From: Lachnospiraceae bacterium
GTDB lineage: Bacteria; Bacillota; Clostridia; Lachnospirales; Lachnospiraceae
Assembly: GCA_021771755.1 (NCBI GenBank)
Contig: JAETOL010000001.1
Location: 1 to 64,000 of the forward strand
Length of the DNA: 64,000 nt
Reading direction: 5' to 3'
The stretch's first letter is position 1; each line of letters starts with the position of its first letter. The position numbers and the translations under genes are program-made. Positions 24,210 to 33,660 of the stretch are shown here, one piece after another. Under the pieces are notes generated by a model. That model made no database searches. It saw only the letters and a program-made list of their open reading frames with translations, and was not told where the DNA came from.

Positions 24210-25829
24210 TTAAAGTAATTTTATGAAGGCTTCATACGGCCGCAGTTTTCTTCCTGAAGCTTCTTCTTTATAATTATGGATCAGTGTCTTTGCTTCTTTC
24301 CACTGTCCTGAAATCTCAAAGGAAACCTCCTGATCTGTAAAGTTTGCCGCAACCAGGAGCTTCTGTCCCTGATATTCCCTTACATAGGCAAAAATACTTT
24401 CATCCTCTGGAAGAAGCAGAGTAAAATCTCCTTTTACAAATATCTCCTGCTCTTTGCGGAGACGGATCAGCTTCTGGTAATAACGGAATACAGAGTCTTT
24501 ATCCTGAAGCTGCTGTTCTGCATTGATCTCCGTATAGTTGGAATTTACACCGATCCATGGTGTACCTTCCGTAAATCCGGCATTCCGGCTTCCGTCCCAC
24601 TGCATGGGTGTTCTTGCATTATCCCGGCCTTTGGCATATATGGATTCCATGATATCCTGTCTGTCATAGCCTTTTTCCATTCTTTCCTGATACATATTCA
24701 GAGTTTCTATGTCCTGATACTCTTCAATGCTGTCAAAACGGACATTGGTCATACCCAGCTCTTCTCCCTGATAAATATAAGGAGTGCCTTCCATTCCATG
24801 GAGGATCGTTGCCAGCATTTTTGCAGATTCTGCACGATATTCCCTGTCATTTCCCCAGCGGGATACGATTCTCGGAAGATCATGGTTATCCCAGAAAAGG
24901 CTGTTCCATCCACATTCATGAAGCTCCTGCTGCCATTTCGCAAGGCATTTTTTCAGTTTCACAAACGGCAGGGGACTGAGATCCCATTTTTCTTTTCCCG
25001 GTTCCTGATCCAGCATCATATGCTCAAACTGGAACACCATGGAAAACTCACTTCCATCAGGGTTGCTGTAAAGCTTCGCTCTTTCAATATCAGCGCCCCA
25101 GGCCTCTCCTACTGTGATCAGGTCTCCCTTCTGAAAAGTTTCCCGGCTTAATTCCCGAATAAATTCATGCAGTCTTGGTCCGTTGTTCGTAATTTTACGC
25201 TCGGGATCCTTGGCGATCTGATCGATGACATCCAGACGAAAACCGCCCACTCCTTTATCCATCCACCACAGGATCATATCATAAATTTCTCTGCGGACAG
25301 CCGGATTTTCCCAGTTCAGATCTGGCTGTTTCACAGAAAACTGGTGAAAATAATACTGTTTTAATTCCGGAACCCACTCCCATGCCGGACCGCCAAATAA
25401 CGATTTCATATCATTGGGATATACGCCCTCTTCCCCGTCGCGCCATACATAATAGTCATGGAAGGGATTATTTTTGTCTTTCCTGGCTTCCCGGAACCAG
25501 CGGTGTTCATCAGAAGAATGATTCAATACAAGATCCATAATGATTCTGATATTTCTTTTTTTCGCTTCTGCGATCAGCTCTTCCATATCCTCCAGGCTTC
25601 CAAACATAGGATCGATATCCTGATAATCGGAAATATCATACCCGTTATCATCCTGAGGGGACCGGCACACCGGAGACAGCCACACGGCATCTATGCCCAG
25701 TTCCTCCAAATAATCCAGTCTTTTGATGATTCCCCGGATATCTCCGATTCCGTCCCCGTTGCTGTCCTGAAAACTTCTGGGATAAATCTGATATACAACA
25801 GAATCCTGCCACCATTTTTTCTGATTCAT
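24210..25829 (-). CDS. GH13 alpha-glucosidase (oligo-1,6-glucosidase type)
   Basis: This roughly 539-residue cytoplasmic enzyme hydrolyses non-reducing-end glucose from isomalto- or malto-oligosaccharides. GH13 regions are complete: MDLVLNHSS (I), GFRLDVI with the nucleophile Asp (II), VGEAWG with the acid Glu (III) and WDNHDLPR (IV). The QDSNGDGIGDIRGI calcium-loop and overall length match GH13 subfamilies 31/29. ATG 25829 is preferred to 25835 because AGGAGG is then 8 nt away. It is the last gene of the mal operon. Substrate preference (alpha-1,6 or alpha-1,4) is not settled by sequence reading. Confidence 0.92.
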   Translation of the reverse strand: MNQKKWWQDSVVYQIYPRSFQDSNGDGIGDIRGIIKRLDYLEELGIDAVWLSPVCRSPQDDNGYDISDYQDIDPMFGSLEDMEELIAEAKKRNIRIIMDLVLNHSSDEHRWFREARKDKNNPFHDYYVWRDGEEGVYPNDMKSLFGGPAWEWVPELKQYYFHQFSVKQPDLNWENPAVRREIYDMILWWMDKGVGGFRLDVIDQIAKDPERKITNNGPRLHEFIRELSRETFQKGDLITVGEAWGADIERAKLYSNPDGSEFSMVFQFEHMMLDQEPGKEKWDLSPLPFVKLKKCLAKWQQELHECGWNSLFWDNHDLPRIVSRWGNDREYRAESAKMLATILHGMEGTPYIYQGEELGMTNVRFDSIEEYQDIETLNMYQERMEKGYDRQDIMESIYAKGRDNARTPMQWDGSRNAGFTEGTPWIGVNSNYTEINAEQQLQDKDSVFRYYQKLIRLRKEQEIFVKGDFTLLLPEDESIFAYVREYQGQKLLVAANFTDQEVSFEISGQWKEAKTLIHNYKEEASGRKLRPYEAFIKLL

Positions 25830-25844
25830 CAACATGTCCTCCTG

Positions 25845-27445
25845 TTAAATTCTTCGTATCAAAGTACCGTTTTTGTACAATGTACTGTTTTTATAGCCTC
25901 TGGAAAAAAGGATTTCCCCTTCCTCCGGAATATCGACCATATTTTCCGTACAGTTCAGGATCACCTGGATCCTGTTTCCCTGATCATCCAGCTTCACATA
26001 TTCCACACACCGGGTTTCTGCATGCTTTCCCGGAAAATGGAAATACGGACTTCTGCATGCCGGATCCGATCTTCGGAGAGCGATCAGTTTTTTTATTTCG
26101 CGAATCCTGCCCTGATTCTCCTCCTTATCCAGTTCTTCCCAGGGCATGCACCTTCTGCAGTCCGGATCAAAACCGCCTTCCATAGCAATCTCCGTCCCAT
26201 AATAAATGCAGGGACTTCCCGGCATGGTAAAAAGCAGGGCAAGCTGCTGATAAAAAATATCCAGATCATGAAAACGGTTCATAAGCCGCTCTGTATCATG
26301 GGAATCCAGAAGATTAAAAAGTACATTGTTGCACTGCTGCATATACATAGTATAACAGCGGTTGATCATATATTCAAAGTCTTTACCGGTTCTTTTTTTA
26401 TCAATAAAAAAGTCATGGATACCGCTCATAAGAGGATAGTTCATCACAGAATCATACTCGTCCCCTGCCAGCCACTGACTGGCATCGTGCCAGATTTCTC
26501 CCAGAAGGTAGACCTCCGGCTCAGCTTGGGCATTCCGTCTGCAAAAGCAAAAGAATAAAACCTTCCGTCTCTGGTATCGGCCTTTCGGCGAAGCTCTGTC
26601 CAGTCATTGATCATAAACCAGTCAGCATACGGAGAATCTTTTCCCTTTTCCAGCACGTCCACCCATGGAGCAAATTTTCTTCCGCAGTGATTGAACACTG
26701 CGTCCACCATAACATGTATTCCATGTTCATGAGCTTCTTTTACCAGAAGAGCAAATTCCTTCTCATCTCCGAAAGCCGGATCGATCTTTTCATAATCTGT
26801 GGTATCGTATTTATGGTTGGATTCGGCTTTCAGGATCGGATTCAGGTAGATTCCATTGATCCCCAGATCCTGGAGGTAGTCCAGGCGCTGCCGGATCCCG
26901 GCAAGATTCCCGCCGAAGCGCTGGGCATTTGTAACCGGCCCGCTTCTCCAGGCAAGGATCTCCTCCGTATTTTTTTCCGGTGTTCCATTGCAGAAACGAT
27001 CCGGAAAAATCTGATACCAGACCGTATCGTTTACCCAGTCCGGCGTAACATTGATATCTGCCGGATTCATCCAGGGTACGATAAAGCACTGCATCATCCT
27101 GCCGTCCATATGAAGCTGCTCCTCTGTCAGGAAACCATCCTCGAAATAATACCAGACTTCTTTTTCCGTCTGCAGTTCAAAATAATATTTGCATCTCTTA
27201 TAGGGAGGGGTCAGGGTTGTCGTCCACCAGATCTGATGCTCCAGATTTTTTCTGAAACAGATCTCCTCCCTTTTACCTGTCCATTTTTCGTTTCCGCCCA
27301 GTATGCCTGCCTCAAAAGGATCCCCGTAATGGATAAAGACCCGTCTGACATCATAGCCTGTTTTTATGTTGATAATAAGCTCCCTCTGATTTTTAGGATA
27401 GCTCATCTGTTCCGAAGTCTTATGGTAAACACCGGTAAATTCCAT
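25845..27445 (-). pseudogene. Neopullulanase/cyclomaltodextrinase-like GH13 with catalytic-core deletion
   Basis: The gene starts normally with the N-terminal beta domain (FIHYGDPFEAGIL), then VWYQIFPDRFCNG and region I VDAVFNHCG, up to ADGMPKL. Here the sequence jumps: AAGCTGAG is followed at once by CCGGAGGTC in another frame, which resumes as PEVYLLGEIWHDASQWLAGDEYDSVMNYPL and continues to the end with region IV LLDSHDTER. About 60 residues, including region II with the nucleophile Asp, are missing, and the frame is shifted; the first frame stops near 26,444. The two pieces (26444-27445 and 25845-26447) cannot make an active enzyme. Promoter-proximal and -distal neighbours remain in frame and tightly spaced. 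Confidence 0.85.
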
Positions 27446-27448
27446 CTG

Positions 27449-28903
27449 CTATTTCCTTTCTCTCATCTGATCTGTATATCTGGAAAGGCCCTTTCCGATT
27501 CTGTCCATATCCGGCAATCGCCACTGCCAGTTGGGGCTTCCTACTGTACCCGGAGTATTGATCCGCGCATCTTTTCCCAGGCCAAGAATATCCGCCATGG
27601 GAATAATTGCATATTTTGCTCTGCTTCTCCACACATATTCCAGAAGCCGTTCCTTCACGGAACCATTCCGGATTCCCTGACGGGAAAGGAAACGGCGCAG
27701 TTTTCTTCTGGATGCTGTACTCATACTCCAATACCACTCCATCAGCGTACTGTTGTCATGAGTTCCTGTGTAGATGATCATGTTTTCGCTGTCCGGAAAT
27801 GTATCTCTGGCATACTTTCCTGAAGTATCCATCACAAATTCCAGGACCTTCATTCCTTTCAGATGATAATGTTCCTTCAAAGTCAGAACTTCAGGTCTCA
27901 GATCCCCCAGATCCTCTGCCACCAGTTCCACCTCCGGAAGTGCACTTGTAAGAATATCCAGCACCTCATAGCCGGGAGCCTCGACCCACTGTCCGTCAAT
28001 CGCTGTAGGGCAGGAGGCCGGAATCTTCCAAAAGGTGTCAAACGCGCGAAAATGGTCAATACGGATCATATCAAATAATCGACTGCTGTAGCCGATCCGA
28101 TCCACCCAGAACTGGTATCGGTTTTTCTTCAGATATTCCCAGTCATAAATGGGATTTCCCCATCTCTGTCCGGTGGCGCTGAAATAGTCCGGAGGTACTC
28201 CTGCAATAAATATCGGTCTTCCATCCTGATCCAGCAGGAATTTTTTTCTGCCTGCCCATACATCAGCAGAATCAATCCCGACATAAAAAGGTACATCCCC
28301 CATGATCCGGATTCCGGATCCATTGGCTGCTTTTTTGATCTCCATCCACTGACAGAAAAACACATACTGAAGAAACATCTGATAACGAGCTTCTTCCTCT
28401 ATCGAGTCCGGAACCTGCTGTCTTGTTTCCGGCCAGCTTTTTTCTTCTTCACTCCACTCATTCCAGCAGCGGTTCTGGTTTTTCTTTTTCATCGCGCGAA
28501 ATATACCATACTCATAAACCCAGGACTGCTCTGCAAAGCTTCTGTATTCCTCTGTCTCCTGAAAGTTTCCAAAGGCTTCACGGAGATACGGCTCTTTCCA
28601 GGCTCTCACTCCGTCAAAATCCACACTTTTCTCTGTTTCCCGGTACTTTTCCGGTCTGTTTTTTATCAATCCCTGCATAAACAGCTTTTCCAGACTGATA
28701 TAAGCCTCGTCTCCCGCACAGGAAGAATATGGCTGATAGGGAGAATTTCCAAACCCCGCAGGATTCAGAGGCAGGATCTGCCAGATCTTTACTCCTGCTT
28801 TTTTCAGCTGCTCAATAAACTCCAGTGTCTCCGCTCCCATTTCTCCGATTCCGGAGCCGGAAGGAAGAGAAGACAACGGCATCAAAATCCCAGATTCTTT
28901 CAT
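27449..28903 (-). CDS. malQ: 4-alpha-glucanotransferase (amylomaltase, GH77)
   Basis: This 484-residue cytoplasmic enzyme transfers alpha-1,4-glucan segments between maltodextrins, releasing glucose. GH77 landmarks are SSLPSGSGIGEMG at the start, GDVPFYVGIDSADVWA, MIRIDHFRAF with nucleophile Asp, VAEDLG with the acid Glu and YTGTHDNST. The start overlaps the stop of the debranching-enzyme gene by 4 bp and the stop lies 3 bp before the next gene, so it is firmly inside the operon. Length and motifs are normal. Confidence 0.96.
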   Translation of the reverse strand: MKESGILMPLSSLPSGSGIGEMGAETLEFIEQLKKAGVKIWQILPLNPAGFGNSPYQPYSSCAGDEAYISLEKLFMQGLIKNRPEKYRETEKSVDFDGVRAWKEPYLREAFGNFQETEEYRSFAEQSWVYEYGIFRAMKKKNQNRCWNEWSEEEKSWPETRQQVPDSIEEEARYQMFLQYVFFCQWMEIKKAANGSGIRIMGDVPFYVGIDSADVWAGRKKFLLDQDGRPIFIAGVPPDYFSATGQRWGNPIYDWEYLKKNRYQFWVDRIGYSSRLFDMIRIDHFRAFDTFWKIPASCPTAIDGQWVEAPGYEVLDILTSALPEVELVAEDLGDLRPEVLTLKEHYHLKGMKVLEFVMDTSGKYARDTFPDSENMIIYTGTHDNSTLMEWYWSMSTASRRKLRRFLSRQGIRNGSVKERLLEYVWRSRAKYAIIPMADILGLGKDARINTPGTVGSPNWQWRLPDMDRIGKGLSRYTDQMRERK

Positions 28904-30840
28904 AAGTCCCCCTTTTCCAGCGCTTCATATACCCGCAGGATTTCCCCGGTACTCCATGCCTGTGCAAAACAGCCTTTGGATCTGTCCGGATCCAGCCCGT
29001 CATAGATTTCCGGAAGCTGGCCGATACAGCCCTCCCGCATAGCGCTTTCCATAACCTCCAGCTGATCCCGGACAATGTCCTCCGCCTCGCCGCTGAATCC
29101 GTTTACTTTCAGATAAGCAAGATAATAGGCTCCCAGTGGGAACGTCCATACCGTTCCCTGATGGTACGCCATATCTCTTTCCTCCATTCTGCCCTGATAG
29201 AACGGATGAAATTCCGGGTCCTCCTTTTCCAGTGTACGGAGACCATAAGGCGTATAAAGCTTTTCAAATACCGTCTCCACCACCTGTCTCTCTTTTTCCG
29301 GATCCAGCATGGTAAAGGGAAGAGAAACTGCCCAGATCTGATTGCAGCGGATCTGCTCGTCTGCTTTTGTACCGGAAACAAGATCTTTTAAACAATGTTT
29401 TTTCTCCATCCAGAATTTATCCACAAAAGCTTCTCTTACCTGCTCTTTCAACTGTGTATAAACCACTTCTTTTTCCATAAGCTCTGCAAATGCATCCATA
29501 ATACACAGTGCATTATACCAGTAGGCATTGATCTCTACCGGTTTTCCGTGCCGGGGTGTTGGAAGAATTTCTCCCACACGGACATCCATCCAGGTTAACT
29601 GCCACAGACCCTCTCCGGCCATGATCAGGCCATCTTTGTCCATATGGATTCCGTAATCGGTTCCTTTGCGGTAATGCTCCAGGATCTGTTCCATCACCGG
29701 ATACATTTCCCTGACAAACTCTATATCGCCGGAGGCCTTGTAATACAGATACACGCAGTTTACAAAAAGCAATGCTGCATCTACCGTATTATAAAGAGGC
29801 TCATTTCCTCCTTCCGGAAAAAGATTCGGCATCAGTCCCTTTCTTTCATGGACTGCAAAGGTTCTGAGAATTTCCCTGGCTGTTTCATACTGGCCGGTAG
29901 AAATGCAGATCCCCGGAAGGGAGATCATGGTGTCTCTTCCCCAGTCCTCAAAAAACGGATAGCCTGCAAGAATAGTCTTTCCGCCTGTGGATTCTCTTGC
30001 TGACACAAACTGATCTGCACTTTTTACCAGCTCACAGGCAAGAGGATGTACCAGCCCTGCAGTTTTTTCCAGTTTCTTACGATATTCACGCATTTCCCAG
30101 ATCAGACTTTCTGCATCCTGTTCTGCATTCTCCATAGAATATACAAGCTCCAGAACCGCTTCGCCGCCTGGTCTGACAGCAACTGAAATCTGATGATCCG
30201 CTTTTGCCGTTCCTGTTTCGTCTCTTCCGTCACAGGCATCATAGCTGTAATAATAGGTCTCCCAGACTTCTTCCATCTCACGGAGTTTACCATTGGTATG
30301 AAAATACAGAGTCTTTCCATTGGAACAGATGGCTCCCTCCGTCCTGGTAAATTTCTGCGTCTTTTCCGGTTGAGTTCCTTTTTTGCAGAACTGGAAAAAA
30401 GGTGTGACCAGAAGCTCTGCCTGCTGCCTGCTTCTGTTTCGGATCAGATACCGGACCGCTACCGTGTTTTCTCCCTGCTTCATTCCCAGTTCCTTACGGA
30501 TTTCTACTCCGCTCACATGGTATTTCCATATCGGACCATCCTCAAAAACAAAAGCGGAAAGATAATGATACCCTTCCTCCCTGTGTCCGTCCGCAAATTC
30601 CTGAGAGGAAAGAATCCTGTTTTCCTGTCCAATAAGGAGTTCCTCTTTAAGACGATGAACCATATGATATCTGTGATTTGGCGCCTGTACACAAGCCATC
30701 AGAACCGCATGGTCGTTCCGGGCCGCTCCGCCGGTAATGGTGAGGGAGGAAAATCCTCCCAGACCATTGGTAAGAAGGTAACAGTTTTCCTGACCTCTTT
30801 CCGGAGTTTTAAAATCATTTTTTCCATAAATCCATTTCAT
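28900..30840 (-). CDS. Glycogen-debranching-type amylo-alpha-1,6-glucosidase (GH133)
   Basis: This 646-residue enzyme removes alpha-1,6-linked glucose stubs of glycogen or branched dextrins. It has an N-terminal GDE domain (NCYLLTNGLGGFSSLTITG) and a C-terminal (alpha/alpha)6 barrel with FFEDWGRDTMISLPG, LTWMDVRVG and GQLPEIYDG plus CFAQAWSTGE, the family's catalytic region. It lacks the eukaryotic transferase half, as bacterial GH133 proteins do. It sits 9 bp after pulA and overlaps malQ by 4 bp. It complements PulA, which attacks longer branches. Confidence 0.92.
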   Translation of the reverse strand: MKWIYGKNDFKTPERGQENCYLLTNGLGGFSSLTITGGAARNDHAVLMACVQAPNHRYHMVHRLKEELLIGQENRILSSQEFADGHREEGYHYLSAFVFEDGPIWKYHVSGVEIRKELGMKQGENTVAVRYLIRNRSRQQAELLVTPFFQFCKKGTQPEKTQKFTRTEGAICSNGKTLYFHTNGKLREMEEVWETYYYSYDACDGRDETGTAKADHQISVAVRPGGEAVLELVYSMENAEQDAESLIWEMREYRKKLEKTAGLVHPLACELVKSADQFVSARESTGGKTILAGYPFFEDWGRDTMISLPGICISTGQYETAREILRTFAVHERKGLMPNLFPEGGNEPLYNTVDAALLFVNCVYLYYKASGDIEFVREMYPVMEQILEHYRKGTDYGIHMDKDGLIMAGEGLWQLTWMDVRVGEILPTPRHGKPVEINAYWYNALCIMDAFAELMEKEVVYTQLKEQVREAFVDKFWMEKKHCLKDLVSGTKADEQIRCNQIWAVSLPFTMLDPEKERQVVETVFEKLYTPYGLRTLEKEDPEFHPFYQGRMEERDMAYHQGTVWTFPLGAYYLAYLKVNGFSGEAEDIVRDQLEVMESAMREGCIGQLPEIYDGLDPDRSKGCFAQAWSTGEILRVYEALEKGDL

Positions 30841-30849
30841 AATAATCTT

Positions 30850-32769
30850 CTACCTCTGTCCCAGCACCAGCACGCTGACCGGAGCTGCTTCTGCTCTGTC
30901 TGTTTTTTCAGGATTTTTCCACAAAAAGCTGCTTTCACCATCCAGGAGGATCTCCCAGGAGCCATCCGGAAGCTGTTTCGTCACCGTTTTTTCTGTACTG
31001 TTATAAATAAGATACAGCTTTTTCCACGGAGAAGAACTGTTTTTGTCCCGGTTATCCACCAGAAATCCCACAGCTCCCTTCTGTTTCCACTGACCGGATA
31101 TCCGGAGATGTGCATTCTCCGACTTGTCGCACAGTCCGGGAAACTGTTTCCTGAGGGCGATCAGCCCCCGATAATACGTTCTCAGTCCCTCATATTCATA
31201 TGCCCGCTGCCAGTCCAGCCGGTTCAGCTCTATGGAAGCATTATAAGTATTCACATGTCCGTCTTTTGTCCGGGCAAACTCCTCTCCGGAAAGGAAGAAC
31301 AGATTTCCCTGACAGGTCATATACAGGGCCGCTGCCATACGATTGATACGGAGACGTTCTGTTTCTTCTTTTACGGATTTGGCAAGCTTGTCCCACAATG
31401 TCCAGTTATCGTGGGCAGACACATAGGTAATGATCTGGCTGGGAGCTTTTGCACCTTTTTCACCGCACCAGGCAGTGACACTTTTCAGGATTTTTTCTTC
31501 CAGATCCTTCCCGCCATTGACAAATCCCGGGATCTCCGCTTCAAACACATGGCCTTTGATGGCGTCTCTGGTATCGTCACAAAAGATTCCCACATTTTTG
31601 TCCAAAAGAGAAATGTTCTTTTTCAGTGCCGGAAGAGCAGGCAGTTCCATTGCCGTATCGTCTGCCGCCCAGGGTTCTCCATAAACCAGGATCTCCCCTT
31701 CTCCGTAACAGTCGTCCAGTTCTTTTCGTATCCGGTTCATCAGATCTGTGTCCAGAAGCCCCATCAGATCAAAGCGGAATCCGTCAATATGGTATTCTCT
31801 GGTCCAATACAGAACAGATTCCAGAATATATCTGCTGCACATAGGGCGTTCGCTTGCCACATCATTGCCGCAGGCAGAGCCATCTGAAATTTTCCCATCT
31901 TCATCGGTACGAAAATAATACCAGGGTACTGTCCGGTTCAGGCTGTTGTCCAGAGAATACATGTGATTATATACCACATCCATAATCACACGGAATCCAT
32001 TCCTGTGAAGAGCCTGGATCATTTCCTTAAATTCCCGGATTCTTACCTCTCCATGCGCCGGATCGGAAGAATAAGCTCCCTCCGGCACATTATAATTTAC
32101 CGGATCATATCCCCAGTTAAATTCTTTCTCGTTTTTTTCATCCACAGAGCCATAATCATAAGCAGGCATGATCTGTACATGAGTGACTCCCAGTTCTTTC
32201 AGATAATCCAGTCCCGTAGGATGGATCCCGTCGTTATGAAGCGTAGTATGTTCCTGGGTAAAGGCTCTGTATCTTCCGCGGTTTTCATTGGAAAAACCGC
32301 CGGCAGAATCCCATGAAAATTCCTTTACATGCAGCTCATAGATCACATTCTCCGGCGTGTGTCCGGGCGGAACATCCTTTTCCCAGCCTTCCGGATCTGT
32401 TTTTTTCAGATCAACTGCCATGCTGCGGATGCCATTGACCCCGCAGGCCTTTGCGTACGGATCTCCGGTAATTATTTTTTCTCCTTCCATGGTGATCTCG
32501 TAATCGTAATATACACCATGGAGCTTCTGCTCTGTGCGATATGCCCAGATTCCTTTTTCTTCTTTTTTCATAAAAATGACCTGCTGACAGGGAGATGCTT
32601 CTCCGTCTTTATAAAGACGGAGCTTTACCTCCTCTGCCAAAGGGCTCCACAGAAGGAAGGAAGTTCCCTCCTCTGTGCATACAGCCCCCAGGTCATTTTT
32701 CTCATACAGATATTTTTCTTTAAATTCAGAAGAATTGTATAGTCTCTTGAATTCCTGTCTTGTTCTCAT
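30850..32769 (-). CDS. pulA: Type I pullulanase
   Basis: This 639-residue GH13_14 debranching enzyme cleaves alpha-1,6 links in pullulan, glycogen or limit dextrins. After an N-terminal CBM48-like domain (FLLWSPLAEEVKLRLY) come the signature FNWGYDPVNYNVPEGAYS (a variant of YNWGYDP), DVVYNHMYS (I), GFRFDLMGL with the nucleophile (II), YGEPWAA with Glu (III) and YVSAHDNWTLWD (IV). No signal peptide is present, so it acts on imported dextrins or internal glycogen. It follows malG by 16 bp. Confidence 0.95.
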   Translation of the reverse strand: MRTRQEFKRLYNSSEFKEKYLYEKNDLGAVCTEEGTSFLLWSPLAEEVKLRLYKDGEASPCQQVIFMKKEEKGIWAYRTEQKLHGVYYDYEITMEGEKIITGDPYAKACGVNGIRSMAVDLKKTDPEGWEKDVPPGHTPENVIYELHVKEFSWDSAGGFSNENRGRYRAFTQEHTTLHNDGIHPTGLDYLKELGVTHVQIMPAYDYGSVDEKNEKEFNWGYDPVNYNVPEGAYSSDPAHGEVRIREFKEMIQALHRNGFRVIMDVVYNHMYSLDNSLNRTVPWYYFRTDEDGKISDGSACGNDVASERPMCSRYILESVLYWTREYHIDGFRFDLMGLLDTDLMNRIRKELDDCYGEGEILVYGEPWAADDTAMELPALPALKKNISLLDKNVGIFCDDTRDAIKGHVFEAEIPGFVNGGKDLEEKILKSVTAWCGEKGAKAPSQIITYVSAHDNWTLWDKLAKSVKEETERLRINRMAAALYMTCQGNLFFLSGEEFARTKDGHVNTYNASIELNRLDWQRAYEYEGLRTYYRGLIALRKQFPGLCDKSENAHLRISGQWKQKGAVGFLVDNRDKNSSSPWKKLYLIYNSTEKTVTKQLPDGSWEILLDGESSFLWKNPEKTDRAEAAPVSVLVLGQR

Positions 32770-32785
32770 TCTTCTCCTCTTTTTA

Positions 32786-33658
32786 TCAGCCTTTTACCGC
32801 GCCGGATACTCCATCCACATAATATTTCTGCATACACAGGAACAAGATCGCAATCGGAATCGAGATCAGTACTGCTCCTGCTGCAAAGCTGGTGTACCAG
32901 CTGTCAATATATTCTTTTTCCAGCATCTTCCAGAGGCCAATGGCAATGGTATACTGATCTGAGTTTGCACGGCAGATGACTTTTGCAAAAATAAAGTCCA
33001 GCCACGGTGCCATAAATGCGGTAAGCACGGTATAAACAATGATCGGTTTACTTAATGGCAGTGTTACTTTTGTAAATACCTGCCACTTGGTGCATCCATC
33101 CAGAATTGCCGCCTCATCCACAGCGTAGGGAATGGTGTCAAAAAATCCTTTGGCTATCTGGAAGCCCAGCCCCGCTCCTCCGGAGTAACACAGGATCAGA
33201 GCCACGCGGATCATGTTTCCTTCCGTAAGACCTGCAGCCTTTAAGATAAAGTACACAGCCACCATGGACATAAATCCCGGGAAAAGTCCCAGTATCATAG
33301 CCATGTTCATATATGGCTTACGAAGCTTGAATTTCAGTCTGGACAGGCAGTAGGAAACTGCCAGTGTGTAAAAGGTGGCGATCAGGCAGGAAAAAATCGC
33401 AATGATCAGTGTATTCATGAACATCTTCGGGAAGTTCAGAATTGATATATCTGTAAACAGCTTGATATAGTTATCCAGCGTATAGCTCTGCGGAAGGAAG
33501 GTAGATACATAGGATCCTTTCTCTGCACGGAAGCTGGTAAGCACCACCCAGATAATGGGGAATACCCAGATGACCGCCAGGATTGCCAGAACAACATGTA
33601 CGATCGTATTGTTGATCAGCCTTTTTGTTTTTGCTGATTTCATTTTTGCTGCTGCCAT
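32786..33658 (-). CDS. malG: Maltodextrin ABC transporter permease MalG
   Basis: This 290-residue inner-membrane permease of a CUT1 importer has six predicted transmembrane segments. Its cytoplasmic EAA loop is clear in DEAAILDGCTKWQVFTKVTLP, the docking site for the ATPase. The terminal YVDGVSGAVKG is a typical MalG ending. Its start lies 2 bp after malF, and the product would pair with MalF. No ATPase gene is in the operon. Confidence 0.95.
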   Translation of the reverse strand: MAAAKMKSAKTKRLINNTIVHVVLAILAVIWVFPIIWVVLTSFRAEKGSYVSTFLPQSYTLDNYIKLFTDISILNFPKMFMNTLIIAIFSCLIATFYTLAVSYCLSRLKFKLRKPYMNMAMILGLFPGFMSMVAVYFILKAAGLTEGNMIRVALILCYSGGAGLGFQIAKGFFDTIPYAVDEAAILDGCTKWQVFTKVTLPLSKPIIVYTVLTAFMAPWLDFIFAKVICRANSDQYTIAIGLWKMLEKEYIDSWYTSFAAGAVLISIPIAILFLCMQKYYVDGVSGAVKG

Positions 33659-33660
33659 CT

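Noticed and set aside
30193-31887. 564-codon plus-strand frame across the debranching-enzyme and pulA genes
   Set aside because: Antisense shadow of two clear glycosidase genes, with biased composition and no start signals.
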